NCBI RefSeq assembly: GCF_025145285.1
Contig: NZ_CP102251.1
Coordinates: 1,550,001-1,614,000 of the forward strand
Length of the DNA stretch: 64,000 nucleotides
Source of the DNA: Alistipes onderdonkii
Lineage (GTDB): Bacteria > Bacteroidota > Bacteroidia > Bacteroidales > Rikenellaceae
Reading direction: 5' to 3'
Shown: in pieces, positions 52,178 through 61,416 of the stretch
Layout: each line of letters opens with the position of its first letter
Position numbering within the stretch: position 1 is the first letter of the stretch
Translations under genes and position numbers: made by a program
Notes under the pieces: generated by a model
Seen by the model: the letters and a program-made list of their open reading frames with translations, nothing else
Database searches by the model: none
Told to the model about the DNA's origin: nothing

Positions 52178-53893
52178 TCAGGCCGGCAACAGGATGGAAA
52201 AGCGGCTACCTTCATTAACTTGGCTTTCGACCGAGATCGTACCGCCGTGGGCTTCGACAAACTCCTTGGAGATGGCCAGCCCCAACCCGCTGCCCTGCAC
52301 TTTGGTACCCGGCACGCGGAAATATCGCTCGAAAATGCTCTTATGGTAACGCGGGTCTATGCCACGGCCGAAGTCGCGCACATAGATTTCCACCGCCTTT
52401 TCGCGCTGTACGGCACCGACGATGACACGCGACTTTTCGGGTGAGTGGTGAATGGCGTTCGACAACAGGTTGGTGATGACCCACGCGATCTTTTCATTGT
52501 CGACGAAGAGTTTCGAGATTTTATCTGGATAATCGATCTCCACGAAACAATGGAATCGTTCTGCCAACACCTGTGTGGCATGTACGGCATAGTCGATCAG
52601 CTCGATAGGTTTTACGATCTTAGGTATGAGTTTGAGTTTGCCTGATTCGACCTGTGTCATGTTCAGCAGTTCTCCCGTAATGTTCAATAAACGGTCGCTG
52701 CTGTCCTTAATACTGCTTACGAGTTGCTTCTGTTCGTCATTGAGTTTCCCCAAACGGGTATCGTTCAGCAGTTGCAGGCTCATCAAGATCGAGGAGATCG
52801 GGGTTTTCATCTCGTGCGAGACTGTCGAAATAAAGTTTGTCTTGGCCGAATCCAACTCCTTATATTTCGTTACATTACTCAAGACGATCAGGTTCCCGAT
52901 AAACTGCTGCTCCGTACCGCCCACAGGCGTAATGTAGAGCGGCGTGTTCTCCACTTGGAAATAGCTCTCTTTGTTGTCTGCGTATATCTTCAGCGGTTCT
53001 TTGTCGTTCTCTTTATTAGATTCGTAAAGGTCGCGGACAAGACGCCTCAGCAAATCATTCGAAAGCGCTACTTCGGCAGCATTACGCCCTAAAACATCCT
53101 CCCGAAGATTCAGTACCGAAAGTGCCTCACGGTTCATGAAAAGGAGTTTACGGTCAGGCCCCAACCCAACAATCGGTTCGTGCAACGTATTGACTATTGC
53201 CTCTATGCGCTTTTTGGCCGTCATCAGGTCATCGAGCGAACTGCGACGGTATTCGTCGAGTTTGGCGGCCATGTCGTTGAACGACTGCGCCACCTCCCCA
53301 AATTCCCGGTTGTCGCCGAAATCGAGCCTTTGATCGTAGTTATGGTTGGCGATCTGCGTGATCCCTTGTTTCAGCTTGTCGATAGGCCGCAGCACAATAG
53401 CCGGAAAACGAATTAGGAAAATCATGGCCAGCAAGGCGCAGAGTGCAGATACGATCGCTAAAGACCACATCGCATCCGTAGCACTTACAGCCGTATCGGA
53501 ACTTTTCATGTGAATCGAAGCCATGTTCAGTTCCATAATGCGGTAAAGGTCGTCCCGGATGAGCTTGAGTTCGGAATCCGTTACACTGTCCGTCAGCGCC
53601 GTAATCTTGCTGTCCAGCGCCGCAGTGATCTCCCGTTCATTGACCTCGGTGATATTTTCCCGTTGGAGCGACAGGCTGCGAATAAGTGCTTTCCGGGAAG
53701 CGGAATCCTGGGAAATACGATCCAGCGACTGCAACATATCCTTGGCATAATGCAGAGAATTGTAGTTATCCGCGAGAATTTCTTTCGACGCCATCGAAAG
53801 ATGACGAACGTAGCCGACGGATTGAACTCCCAGCAAGACAATCAATGCAAACAGGAAACCGATACCCAGTGTCAATCGATAACGCAGTTTCAT
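52178..53893 (-). CDS. Membrane histidine kinase of the kdp operon (kinase half of split KdpD)
   Basis: This 571-residue sensor kinase has two membrane helices (TLGIGFLFALIVLLGVQS near the start; LAIVSALCALLAMIFLI near residue 150). A HAMP-type linker, a PAS domain (IVGLGPDRKLLFMNREALSVLN), the H box SHEMKTPISS and the ATPase region (LLSNAIHHSPEK, GSGLGLAISK) follow. It starts 3 bases after the KdpD-type sensor gene, so potassium sensing and kinase activity, one protein in many bacteria, are two here. Its own response regulator is not adjacent. Confidence 0.9.
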   Translation of the reverse strand: MKLRYRLTLGIGFLFALIVLLGVQSVGYVRHLSMASKEILADNYNSLHYAKDMLQSLDRISQDSASRKALIRSLSLQRENITEVNEREITAALDSKITALTDSVTDSELKLIRDDLYRIMELNMASIHMKSSDTAVSATDAMWSLAIVSALCALLAMIFLIRFPAIVLRPIDKLKQGITQIANHNYDQRLDFGDNREFGEVAQSFNDMAAKLDEYRRSSLDDLMTAKKRIEAIVNTLHEPIVGLGPDRKLLFMNREALSVLNLREDVLGRNAAEVALSNDLLRRLVRDLYESNKENDKEPLKIYADNKESYFQVENTPLYITPVGGTEQQFIGNLIVLSNVTKYKELDSAKTNFISTVSHEMKTPISSILMSLQLLNDTRLGKLNDEQKQLVSSIKDSSDRLLNITGELLNMTQVESGKLKLIPKIVKPIELIDYAVHATQVLAERFHCFVEIDYPDKISKLFVDNEKIAWVITNLLSNAIHHSPEKSRVIVGAVQREKAVEIYVRDFGRGIDPRYHKSIFERYFRVPGTKVQGSGLGLAISKEFVEAHGGTISVESQVNEGSRFSILLPA

Positions 53894-53896
53894 AAA

Positions 53897-55027
53897 TTAT
53901 GATAAAATGGTTAAGTCAATATTTAAACGCGACAGGCGGTTCAACAAAAAACGCAATCGTATAGCCGTAATAATCAATGAGTAAAGAGAAAACTCCGGTT
54001 TACTGATACATACATTGCTAATCTTCCTGTCGATACACGCTTCGACAATTGCATCGATATGTTTATTCGAATGTACACGCATCACCTCTCCACCCAGCTC
54101 CTGGGCCAGATTGAAGTTATTGATCAGGTAACGCTGCCTTGCCAGCGGAATCCTGTCCGGAGCTTCGCGGTCGCTCTGAACGTAGAGAACCGTGAACCCG
54201 GCATTAAGGTGTGTAGCCATGCGTGCCGTCTTCCGAATGACCTTCCGAGCCCGCTTTTCACTGCTGTCGATCACTGCCAGGATGCGGCCGTGCAACTGTG
54301 CCGTATTGACGGTTATCTCATTTTCGACCTTCTTCTCCACGCGCAGCGCCACCTCTTTCAAGGCCAGTTCGCGCAGCTGGAGAATGTGCTCCTGCCGGAA
54401 AAAGTTATTCAGAGCTGTCTGTATTTTTTCGGGCTTATAGATCTTGCCCGCCTTCAGGCGATCGATTAGGTCTTCGGCCGTGAGGTCGATGTTCACCACT
54501 TCGTCGGCCATCGCCAGCACGCTGTCCGGCACGCGCTCGTGAACTTCGACGCCGGTGATCTCCTGCACTTGCTCGTTGAGGCTCTCGATATGCTGAATGT
54601 TGACCGCCGAAATGACGCTGATCCCCGCATCGAGAATCTGCATTACGTCCTGCCACCGCTTGGGGTTCTCACTTCCCTCGATATTGGTGTGAGCCAACTC
54701 GTCAACGACTACGATCTCGGGATGCAGGTTGATGATGCCCTGCGTATCCATCTCCTCGAGCTCCTTGCCTTTGTAAAAGAGCTTGCGGCGCGGAACGAGC
54801 GGAAGCCCTGCGACGAGGGCTTCCGTTTCCGCACGACCGTGCGTTTCAATGTATCCGATACGCACATCGACACCTGCATCGAGCAACTGGTGTGCCTCCT
54901 GCAACATCCGGTAGGTTTTGCCCACACCGGCGCTCATGCCGATATAGACCTTAAACTTGCCGCGATGCGACTCCTTGATCAAATTGAGAAAGTGCTCGGC
55001 ACTTCGCCGGGTGTCATGTGTATCCAT
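53897..55027 (-). CDS. kdpD: KdpD N-terminal sensor protein without kinase domain
   Basis: This 376-residue protein consists of the KdpD domain and a universal-stress-type domain only. It has the Walker A-like GMSAGVGKTYRM (residues 29-40), VVVDELAHTNIEGSENPKRW and the USP-like region (RILAVIDSS...). It is cytosolic and lacks the membrane helices and kinase of full-length KdpD. The next gene supplies them. The split is usual in Bacteroidota. It probably senses potassium or cyclic-di-AMP for the Kdp pump encoded upstream. Confidence 0.93.
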   Translation of the reverse strand: MDTHDTRRSAEHFLNLIKESHRGKFKVYIGMSAGVGKTYRMLQEAHQLLDAGVDVRIGYIETHGRAETEALVAGLPLVPRRKLFYKGKELEEMDTQGIINLHPEIVVVDELAHTNIEGSENPKRWQDVMQILDAGISVISAVNIQHIESLNEQVQEITGVEVHERVPDSVLAMADEVVNIDLTAEDLIDRLKAGKIYKPEKIQTALNNFFRQEHILQLRELALKEVALRVEKKVENEITVNTAQLHGRILAVIDSSEKRARKVIRKTARMATHLNAGFTVLYVQSDREAPDRIPLARQRYLINNFNLAQELGGEVMRVHSNKHIDAIVEACIDRKISNVCISKPEFSLYSLIITAIRLRFLLNRLSRLNIDLTILS

Positions 55028-55032
55028 GGCAT

Positions 55033-55761
55033 TTACATTCTGAATGAGAATCCGCCGACAAAGTTAACATCGTCGAGTGCCGGATTCCAAATCAGATTGG
55101 TAAAAAGTCCAATTTTCATACCGCCGGCACCCTTGATATCCCAGTTCTTGCCCGCATTGAGGAAGACATTCTGCACGTAAAAATCACGATCACCGCAGTT
55201 GTAGGTCGCAGCGGCGTTCCAGGGAACCATACCCACGCCGGCCTTCATGTCGATCGTCTTCACCGTGAAAGGATAGGCCACCTCGAAATAGGAGGCATAG
55301 GCACGTTCCCCCTCAAAGTTCCGGTCGGCAGCGCCGAACAGAATCGTGTACCACGACAATGTGAAAGGAAGCCGTTCCGATACGACCCAGCTCGCACCGA
55401 CCTCGATGCGGTGGGGAGAATGGTTGTTGAACATGAAATAGCGGTCGTCGTCATGCCCGGTCCAGTAGAGGTCGGCCACCGAAAGCGTCACAGGCCCCAG
55501 CTGGTAGGCCAGCGTGAGATCCATCTCCTTGTAGCCGCTGTCACTGAAATCGATCGATCCCCATGCGGTTACCGAAAAGTTGCCGGCAGTCATGGTCAGC
55601 GTGGGCTGCAGGGCCGGCCCAGACTCCTTGACGCCGCGCCAGTAATACGAACTTACGAGATCGGTACCGCCGCCGAACGACACTCCTCTCTCTTGAGCGG
55701 CAACATGATTCGTTCCAAACAGGGCCGCAGCGGCCAGTACTCCGAGTAAAATACGTTTCAT
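55033..55761 (-). CDS. Putative outer-membrane porin (TorF-like)
   Basis: This 242-residue protein has a signal peptide (KRILLGVLAAAALFGTNHVAAQ) and then alternating strands rich in aromatic residues (SSYYWRGVKE, TVKTIDMKAGVGMV), ending in Phe-Arg-Met (FSFRM), typical of a small beta-barrel. It resembles TorF-type porins (not checked). It lies inside the kdp operon between kdpC and kdpD, so it may aid potassium or ion entry across the outer membrane. Confidence 0.8.
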   Translation of the reverse strand: MKRILLGVLAAAALFGTNHVAAQERGVSFGGGTDLVSSYYWRGVKESGPALQPTLTMTAGNFSVTAWGSIDFSDSGYKEMDLTLAYQLGPVTLSVADLYWTGHDDDRYFMFNNHSPHRIEVGASWVVSERLPFTLSWYTILFGAADRNFEGERAYASYFEVAYPFTVKTIDMKAGVGMVPWNAAATYNCGDRDFYVQNVFLNAGKNWDIKGAGGMKIGLFTNLIWNPALDDVNFVGGFSFRM

Positions 55762-55912
55762 AGCTAAGAGATTTCTTCGTTGATTGTTAATGATTCGAGA
55801 TTGTTTTTTCGTCCGTTGCGTCCCGAAACCCGTTCCCGGGTTCGGGCGTACGCGACGGGAAATGCAGGGTTTGTGAAGTCTGACTTACGAAAACCGGATA
55901 ACCGACAAAGTA

Positions 55913-55999
55913 TCAGATCAGGTCTGTAACCAGGAAGGCGACCAAAAATACGATCAGTACGATCAGCCACCGTTTAGTCCATTTATCCAACTTTTTCAT
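55913..55999 (-). CDS. Small single-helix membrane protein (28 aa) after kdpC
   Basis: The frame MKKLDKWTKRWLIVLIVFLV... encodes a positively charged N-terminus and one membrane helix. It starts 11 bases after the kdpC stop on the same strand and ends in TGA. Its likeness to the other small kdp peptides supports it; there is no direct family evidence. Confidence 0.5.
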   Translation of the reverse strand: MKKLDKWTKRWLIVLIVFLVAFLVTDLI

Positions 56000-56010
56000 A
56001 AGTCTATAGG

Positions 56011-56580
56011 CTATTTATTCTGTGCAGTATCCAATGCCACATTCAGTTTCAATACATTGACTTTGTAGGTGCCGAACAGGCCGAGCCATGGTTTGTGAAT
56101 ATTCTCTTCGACGATCTTCTTCACCTCAGCCTCGGACATACCGCGGGCCGCGGCGACGCGGCGAATCTGAACTTCGGCGCCGCGGGGTGAGATGTCGGGA
56201 TCGAGGCCCGAACCGCTGGCAGTCACCATTTCCGAGGGCACCTCCTCGCGGGAGAGGTAGGGGTGCGCCGCGAGGAAATCCTGCACGCGCTGTTCCACTT
56301 CGGCCAGGTATTCGGGATTGGTCGTAGCCTTGTTGCTGCCGCCCGAGCCGCCGCCGTTGTAATCCACGGCCGAGGGACGCCCCCAGAAATAGATGCTATC
56401 CGTAAAGACTTGGCCCACGTTGGCCGCACCAACGACTTTGCCGTTGTAGGTCACCATAGGAGCCTCCCCGTCATTGGGCGATGCCACCCACGCTATCAGG
56501 CGCAGTACCAATACATAACCGACGAACAGCACGACGCACATCGCCAGCGTTATCTTGATCGAAATCCAAAGGTTTTTCAT
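56011..56580 (-). CDS. kdpC: Potassium-transporting ATPase subunit C
   Basis: This 189-residue protein has one N-terminal membrane helix (ITLAMCVVLFVGYVLVLRLI) and the KdpC periplasmic domain with YFWGRPSAVDYNGGGSGGSN and SGSGLDPDISP. It stabilises the KdpAB complex. It starts 12 bases after kdpB. Confidence 0.96.
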   Translation of the reverse strand: MKNLWISIKITLAMCVVLFVGYVLVLRLIAWVASPNDGEAPMVTYNGKVVGAANVGQVFTDSIYFWGRPSAVDYNGGGSGGSNKATTNPEYLAEVEQRVQDFLAAHPYLSREEVPSEMVTASGSGLDPDISPRGAEVQIRRVAAARGMSEAEVKKIVEENIHKPWLGLFGTYKVNVLKLNVALDTAQNK

Positions 56581-56592
56581 AATTGCAACACG

Positions 56593-58635
56593 TTAAAAGA
56601 ATACACTTACCAACATATCTATCAGTTTGATGCCGATAAACGGAACGATGATACCGCCCAAGCCGTAGATGAAGAGGTTACGGCGCAGCAGGGCCGAAGC
56701 CCCGATCGGCTTGTACGTCACGCCGCGCAGCGCCAGCGGAATCAGCAGCGGGATGATGACCGCATTGAAAATCACGGCCGACAGGATGGCGCTCTCGGGC
56801 GAATGCAGGTGCATGATGTTCAGGGACTGCAGAGCCGGGATCGAGGTGATGAACAGCGCCGGGACGATGGCGAAATATTTCGCAACATCGTTGGCGATGG
56901 AGAAGGTGGTCAGCGTGCCGCGCGTCATCAGGAGCTGCTTGCCGATCTCGACGATCTCGATCAGTTTCGTGGGGTCATTGTCCAGGTCGACCATGTTGCC
57001 GGCCTCCTTGGCGGCCTGCGTACCGCTGTTCATCGCCACGCCCACGTCGGCCTGTGCCAGCGCCGGGGCATCGTTCGTGCCGTCACCCATCATGGCCACC
57101 AGTTTGCCGGCCTGCTGCTCGCGTTTGATGTACTCCATCTTGTCTTCGGGTTTGGCCTCGGCGATGAAGTCGTCCACACCGGCCTGCTCGGCAATGTATT
57201 TTGCCGTCAGCGGGTTGTCACCCGTCACCATCACGGTCTTTACGCCCATCTTGCGCAGGCGCTCGAAGCGTTCGCGGATACCCGTCTTGATGATGTCCTG
57301 CAGTTCAATCACACCTTTAATCTGCTCGTTCTCGCAGACTACGAGCGGCGTACCGCCGTTTTCCGAGATCGTGCGCACGATCTTCTCCACTTCCGACGAG
57401 AAACTGTTGCCCGCTTTCTGGGCGATCGTCCGGATCGCCTCCGATGCTCCCTTGCGGATGCGGCGCCCGTCGGGCATATCCACACCGGAACATTTGGTCT
57501 CGGCCGTAAATTTCACCATATGTATACCCATCAGATCGGTCTGGCTGAACCGGAAACCCTGTTCACGCCCCAACTCAACGATAGACTTACCTTCGGGTGT
57601 CTCATCGGCAGCGGACGAAAGGACGCAGAGTTGGAGAAATTCCTTGGGATTCACCCCGCCTACGGGATAGAACTTCGTGGCCTTGCGGTTACCGATGGTG
57701 ATCGTACCGGTCTTGTCGAGCAGCAGCGTGTCGATGTCGCCGGCAGTCTCGACGGCCTTGCCCGACTTGGTGATGACGTTGGCCTGCAGGGCGCGATCCA
57801 TACCGGCGATGCCGATGGCCGAAAGCAGGCCGCCGATGGTAGTCGGAATCAGGCAGACGAACAGCGAGATGAACGCCGCGACGGTGATGTTGGCGCCGAC
57901 GTAATCGGCAAAGGGCTTGAGCGTCGCGCAGACGATGACGAACACGATCGTAAAGCCTGCCAACAGGATGGTCAGGGCGATCTCGTTGGGCGTCTTCTGC
58001 CGCGAGGAACCTTCCACGAGGGCGATCATCTTGTCGAGGAAACTTTCGCCCGGCTGTACGGTCACCTTTACCAGAATACGGTCGGAGAGTACTTTCGTAC
58101 CGCCCGTGACGGAACTCTTGTCACCGCCGGCTTCACGGATCACCGGAGCCGACTCACCCGTGATGGCGCTTTCGTCGATCGACGCCAGTCCCTCGATTAT
58201 CTCACCGTCGGCAGGGATGGTGTCGCCCGCGACGCATTCGAATACGTCACCCTTGCGCAGCGCCGAGCTGCTGACGATGTGCGATTGTCCATCCTTCTCG
58301 ATACGTTTGGCAGGAGTCTCCTCACGGGTTCTGCGCAGCGAGTCGGCCTGCGCCTTGCCGCGCGCCTCGGCGATAGCCTCGGCAAAGTTGGCGAAGAGCA
58401 CCGTGGCCAGCAGCACGAGGAAGATCACGATATTATAGCCCAGCGATCCCTGCGACGTGTTGCCCGTCACGGCGATCCAGACGATCAGCAGCAACATGAC
58501 GAACGTTACGACCTCGACCGTGAACATGATCGGGTTCTTGATCATCACACGCGGATCGAGCTTGCGAAACGACTCAACGAAACTTGCATTTACAAGCTGT
58601 TTGTTGAACAACGAATTATTTACTCGATTTTTCAT
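56593..58635 (-). CDS. kdpB: Potassium-transporting P-type ATPase subunit B
   Basis: This 680-residue P-type ATPase has the phosphorylation motif DKTGTIT near residue 307, TGES in the actuator domain, and the hinge motif MVTGDNPLTA followed by GDGTNDAPALAQADVG. It hydrolyses ATP to drive high-affinity potassium uptake through KdpA. The gene order is kdpA-kdpB-kdpC as usual, with gaps of 12-14 bases. Confidence 0.97.
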   Translation of the reverse strand: MKNRVNNSLFNKQLVNASFVESFRKLDPRVMIKNPIMFTVEVVTFVMLLLIVWIAVTGNTSQGSLGYNIVIFLVLLATVLFANFAEAIAEARGKAQADSLRRTREETPAKRIEKDGQSHIVSSSALRKGDVFECVAGDTIPADGEIIEGLASIDESAITGESAPVIREAGGDKSSVTGGTKVLSDRILVKVTVQPGESFLDKMIALVEGSSRQKTPNEIALTILLAGFTIVFVIVCATLKPFADYVGANITVAAFISLFVCLIPTTIGGLLSAIGIAGMDRALQANVITKSGKAVETAGDIDTLLLDKTGTITIGNRKATKFYPVGGVNPKEFLQLCVLSSAADETPEGKSIVELGREQGFRFSQTDLMGIHMVKFTAETKCSGVDMPDGRRIRKGASEAIRTIAQKAGNSFSSEVEKIVRTISENGGTPLVVCENEQIKGVIELQDIIKTGIRERFERLRKMGVKTVMVTGDNPLTAKYIAEQAGVDDFIAEAKPEDKMEYIKREQQAGKLVAMMGDGTNDAPALAQADVGVAMNSGTQAAKEAGNMVDLDNDPTKLIEIVEIGKQLLMTRGTLTTFSIANDVAKYFAIVPALFITSIPALQSLNIMHLHSPESAILSAVIFNAVIIPLLIPLALRGVTYKPIGASALLRRNLFIYGLGGIIVPFIGIKLIDMLVSVFF

Positions 58636-58649
58636 TTTTCAAATCCGGA

Positions 58650-60341
58650 TTAGAAACTTAAATAATCGGCGATGGGGCCCAGAGCCTGTGCCGGGAAGAA
58701 CGAAAGGGCGGCGACGATGATGATGACAGCGAAAGTCATCAGCGAGAAGGTGCCCGTGTCGGTCTTCAGCGTACCAGCGCTTTCGGGGATATATTTCTTC
58801 GATGCCAGCAGTCCGGCGATGGCAACCTGTCCCACGATCGGGAAATAACGCCCCATGATCAGTGCGATGCCGGTCATGATATTCCAGAACGGCGTGTTAT
58901 CACCCAATCCCTCGAATCCCGAACCGTTGTTGGCGGCAGCCGAGGTGTACTCGTAGAGCATTTCGCTCAGGCCGTGGAATGAGGGGTTGTTCAGCCAGCC
59001 GATCTCCGGGTTGGCAGCGGCTACGGCGGCTGAAATTCCCGTGCCGACGAGGATCAGGAAGGGGTGCATCAGCACGACCAGCGTGGCGATCTTCATTTCG
59101 CGCGCTTCGACCTTGTGTCCGAGAAATTCGGGGGTGCGCCCCACCATCAAGCCACTGATGAAGACGGCGATGATGAGGAAGGCGAAGTAGTTCATCCAGC
59201 CTACGCCTACGCCGCCGAACCAACAGTTGATCTGCATATTGAGCATCTGCATCATACCGCTCAGCGGAGTCTGTGAGTCGTGCATCGAGTTGACCGAACC
59301 GTTCGACGTGACGGTCGTCACCATGCCCCACATGGCCGAAGCCGCCGAACCGATGCGGATCTCTTTACCCTCCATCGAGCCGAGATCCTGCGCAATGCCC
59401 ATTTCGTCGATATTGGGGTTGCCGCCCATCTCCTGCGGAACGGAAACAAAGACACCAGCCGTGAAGGCGAAGAGCATAACGCCGAAGATCCAGGCGGCCA
59501 ACTTGCGGCGACGCACATAGAACCCGAAAGCCCAAGCCATCGCCATCGGGATAATCAGAATCGACCAGCACTCCAGCATGTTCGTGAAGGCGTTGGGATT
59601 CTCCAGCGGATGAGAGGAATTGACGCCGAAATAGCCGCCGCCATTGGTGCCCAGCTGTTTGATAGGCACAATGGCCGCCGTGGGACCCTGGGAGATGACT
59701 TGCTCGTTGCCTTCGAGCGTAGTGATGGTCTGTTTGCCGTCGAACGACATCGGTGTGCCGTTGATCACCAGCAGAATACCGACCAGAAGCGACAGGGGCA
59801 TCAGGATACGGGTCGTACTCTTGACGAGGAACACCCAGAAATTACCGATGGCTTTAGTGGTCTTGCCCGCCAGCGCTTTCATGATACCGGCCATGGCTGC
59901 CATACCGCACGCTGCGGTGATGAACTGGAAGAGCATGATCACGAACAACTGCGTGAAATAAGTAAGACCGCTTTCACCGCTATAATGCTGCAGGTTGCAG
60001 TTCACCATGAACGAGATACAGGTGTTGAATGCCAAGTCGGGTGTCTGGTTGGCATTACCGTCGGGATTGAGCGGCAGCCAACTCTGGCAGCAGAGCAGCA
60101 CCATGCCCCAGAAGAACCAGAAAAGGTTGACCATCAGCAGCGCCTTGAGGAACTTCTTCCAGTCCATATCCTCGTCGGGATTGATGCCGCAAACCTTGTA
60201 AATGCCCCTTTCGAGAGGTGTCATGAAATCGAGCCACGTACGCTCGCCTCGGTATACTTTGGCAATGTAGCGTCCCAGCGGATAACATAGCACCACAAGG
60301 GCCACCCATTGCAGAATAACGCCTAATATTTCCGTATTCAT
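58650..60341 (-). CDS. kdpA: Potassium-transporting ATPase subunit A
   Basis: This 563-residue polytopic protein is the potassium-binding channel subunit. Selectivity-filter-like segments appear as CISFMVNCNLQHYSGE, GTNGGGYFGVNSSHPLENP, and EYTSAAANNGSGFEGL. It has about ten membrane helices. It works with KdpB, KdpC and KdpF in emergency potassium uptake. Confidence 0.97.
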   Translation of the reverse strand: MNTEILGVILQWVALVVLCYPLGRYIAKVYRGERTWLDFMTPLERGIYKVCGINPDEDMDWKKFLKALLMVNLFWFFWGMVLLCCQSWLPLNPDGNANQTPDLAFNTCISFMVNCNLQHYSGESGLTYFTQLFVIMLFQFITAACGMAAMAGIMKALAGKTTKAIGNFWVFLVKSTTRILMPLSLLVGILLVINGTPMSFDGKQTITTLEGNEQVISQGPTAAIVPIKQLGTNGGGYFGVNSSHPLENPNAFTNMLECWSILIIPMAMAWAFGFYVRRRKLAAWIFGVMLFAFTAGVFVSVPQEMGGNPNIDEMGIAQDLGSMEGKEIRIGSAASAMWGMVTTVTSNGSVNSMHDSQTPLSGMMQMLNMQINCWFGGVGVGWMNYFAFLIIAVFISGLMVGRTPEFLGHKVEAREMKIATLVVLMHPFLILVGTGISAAVAAANPEIGWLNNPSFHGLSEMLYEYTSAAANNGSGFEGLGDNTPFWNIMTGIALIMGRYFPIVGQVAIAGLLASKKYIPESAGTLKTDTGTFSLMTFAVIIIVAALSFFPAQALGPIADYLSF

Positions 60342-60368
60342 TTATTTATCTTTTTACGGGTCAGACAA

Positions 60369-60449
60369 TCAGAATTTTTCGGGTTTTATGAGCACATACA
60401 TCAGGTAGACGAATCCGACGATGCTCAGAATAAGCAGTCCTGTAAACAT
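60369..60449 (-). CDS. kdpF: KdpF subunit (26 aa)
   Basis: A short frame, MFTGLLILSIVGFVYLMYVL and then a Lys/Glu tail, sits directly before kdpA on the same strand. Size, single membrane helix and place match KdpF, the small stabilising subunit of the pump. Confidence 0.85.
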   Translation of the reverse strand: MFTGLLILSIVGFVYLMYVLIKPEKF

Positions 60450-60455
60450 TTTTAA

Positions 60456-60551
60456 TCAGATTTTTTCAAACCAATCCACACATTTGAAATAGAACCAGTA
60501 GCACAACGCCCCCAAGGCGCACAGCAGGATGAAAAGTACGATTGCATTCAT
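60456..60551 (-). CDS. Small single-helix membrane protein (31 aa) in the kdp operon
   Basis: The frame begins MNAIVLFILLCALGALCYWF and ends ...CVDWFEKI. It starts in a 4-base ATGA overlap with the preceding small gene and is followed by kdpF after 6 bases. I do not recognise it. The coupling makes it likely to be real. Confidence 0.6.
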   Translation of the reverse strand: MNAIVLFILLCALGALCYWFYFKCVDWFEKI

Positions 60552-60658
60552 CGCTTCAGCTTTTTTGAGTTAGACAACAATTTCGTAAAACCGCAAAGCA
60601 TCCGGCACAGCAGCAGCATTGCGCCGCAAAATATCAGGATCAGGATCACGATTACCAT
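60548..60658 (-). CDS. Small single-helix membrane protein (36 aa), first gene of the kdp operon
   Basis: The frame begins MVIVILILIFCGAMLLLCRM and has a basic tail. Its stop overlaps the start of the 31-aa gene (ATGA). A longer frame to 60793 exists but would cover the putative promoter. I do not recognise the family. Confidence 0.55.
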   Translation of the reverse strand: MVIVILILIFCGAMLLLCRMLCGFTKLLSNSKKLKR

Positions 60659-60692
60659 GTCGATTTCTTCTTTCGGTTTGTACCCGGTAGCA

Positions 60693-60708
60693 TACGAAGG
60701 CTGTGCCA
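60693..60708 (-). promoter_or_regulatory. Possible sigma-54 promoter of the kdp operon
   Basis: Minus-strand TGGCACAGCCTTCGTA follows the TGGCAC-N5-TTGCW pattern, with two mismatches in the -12 half, about 35 bases before the first small gene. The broken regulator just upstream is of the NtrC type, which acts with sigma-54. The site is a suggestion only. Confidence 0.35.
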
Positions 60709-60777
60709 GAACATTCGTCCGGGCACTATCCGACTGGTTGTCAACAGGATTGGATTCCGGCACACCGACCCAAAAGA

Positions 60778-60810
60778 ACGGCCGCCCTATCAAAATGATA
60801 AGGCGGCCGT
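60778..60810. terminator. Hairpin between the broken regulator and the kdp operon
   Basis: ACGGCCGCC pairs with GGCGGCCGT, with extra A/T pairing inside the loop. Confidence 0.6.
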
Positions 60811-60837
60811 CTCAGAATGATACGCCTGGCGCCGGCG

Positions 60838-61265
60838 TCAGGGCTTCATGCCGTAACTTTCCAGCTTGCGGTAAAGCGTGACGATGCCGATGCCCAGCAG
60901 GCGGGCGGCTTCGGCTTTATTTCCGTTCGTGTATTCTAATATTTGAAAAAGGTGCTGCAAGCGGCTATGTATCTGAGATTTCTCCACAGCCCGTGCCAAT
61001 AATGGCAAAATTTTATTGTTGTCATCACCTTTGGTAATATAGGCGAAAGCACCGTTCTTAATGGCCTGCACACCGTCAGGAATGTTGCCATAGGCAGTCA
61101 ATAAAATAACTTCTACCATCGGAGCCACTCCTTAATGCGTTCCACCATATCGACGCCATTTCCATCCGGTAATTCCACATCGCATAAAACAACATCCGGA
61201 TCTTCTTGTTGAAGCAACATAAGCCCCGAAGCACAATCTTCAGTTTCTTGATCGGCATGTGGATA
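60838..61265 (-). pseudogene. Broken NtrC-type response regulator, AAA+ domain deleted and frameshifted
   Basis: In one frame: GLMLLQQEDPDVVLCDVELPDGNGVDMVERIKEW, the middle of a receiver domain. One missing base then shifts to a frame with PMVEVILLTAYGNIPDGVQAIKNGAF...TKGDDNNK, the rest of the receiver. Directly after LLARAVEKSQ the sequence continues with a Fis-type HTH (NGNKAEAARLLGIGIVTLYRKLESYGMKP). The whole sigma-54-activating AAA+ domain (about 240 residues) and the start are gone. It lies upstream of kdp, where such a regulator is expected. Confidence 0.8.
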
Positions 61266-61416
61266 CTGCCCGGAAGCATATGACGGACGGTAGAGAGATC
61301 GACGACATATCTTTCGATAAACTCCCGCTTCAACTCTTGAGCGGAATATCCTCGACTTTGTATTCGTAATGCAGGAATGCCGCAAGCGCTCCTTTTTTTC
61401 GGTGCCGGTATCCGCC

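Noticed and set aside
55764..55970. 68-codon minus-strand frame between kdpC and the porin-like gene
   Set aside because: No hydrophobic or conserved-looking pattern; the 28-codon frame in another phase fits the operon better.
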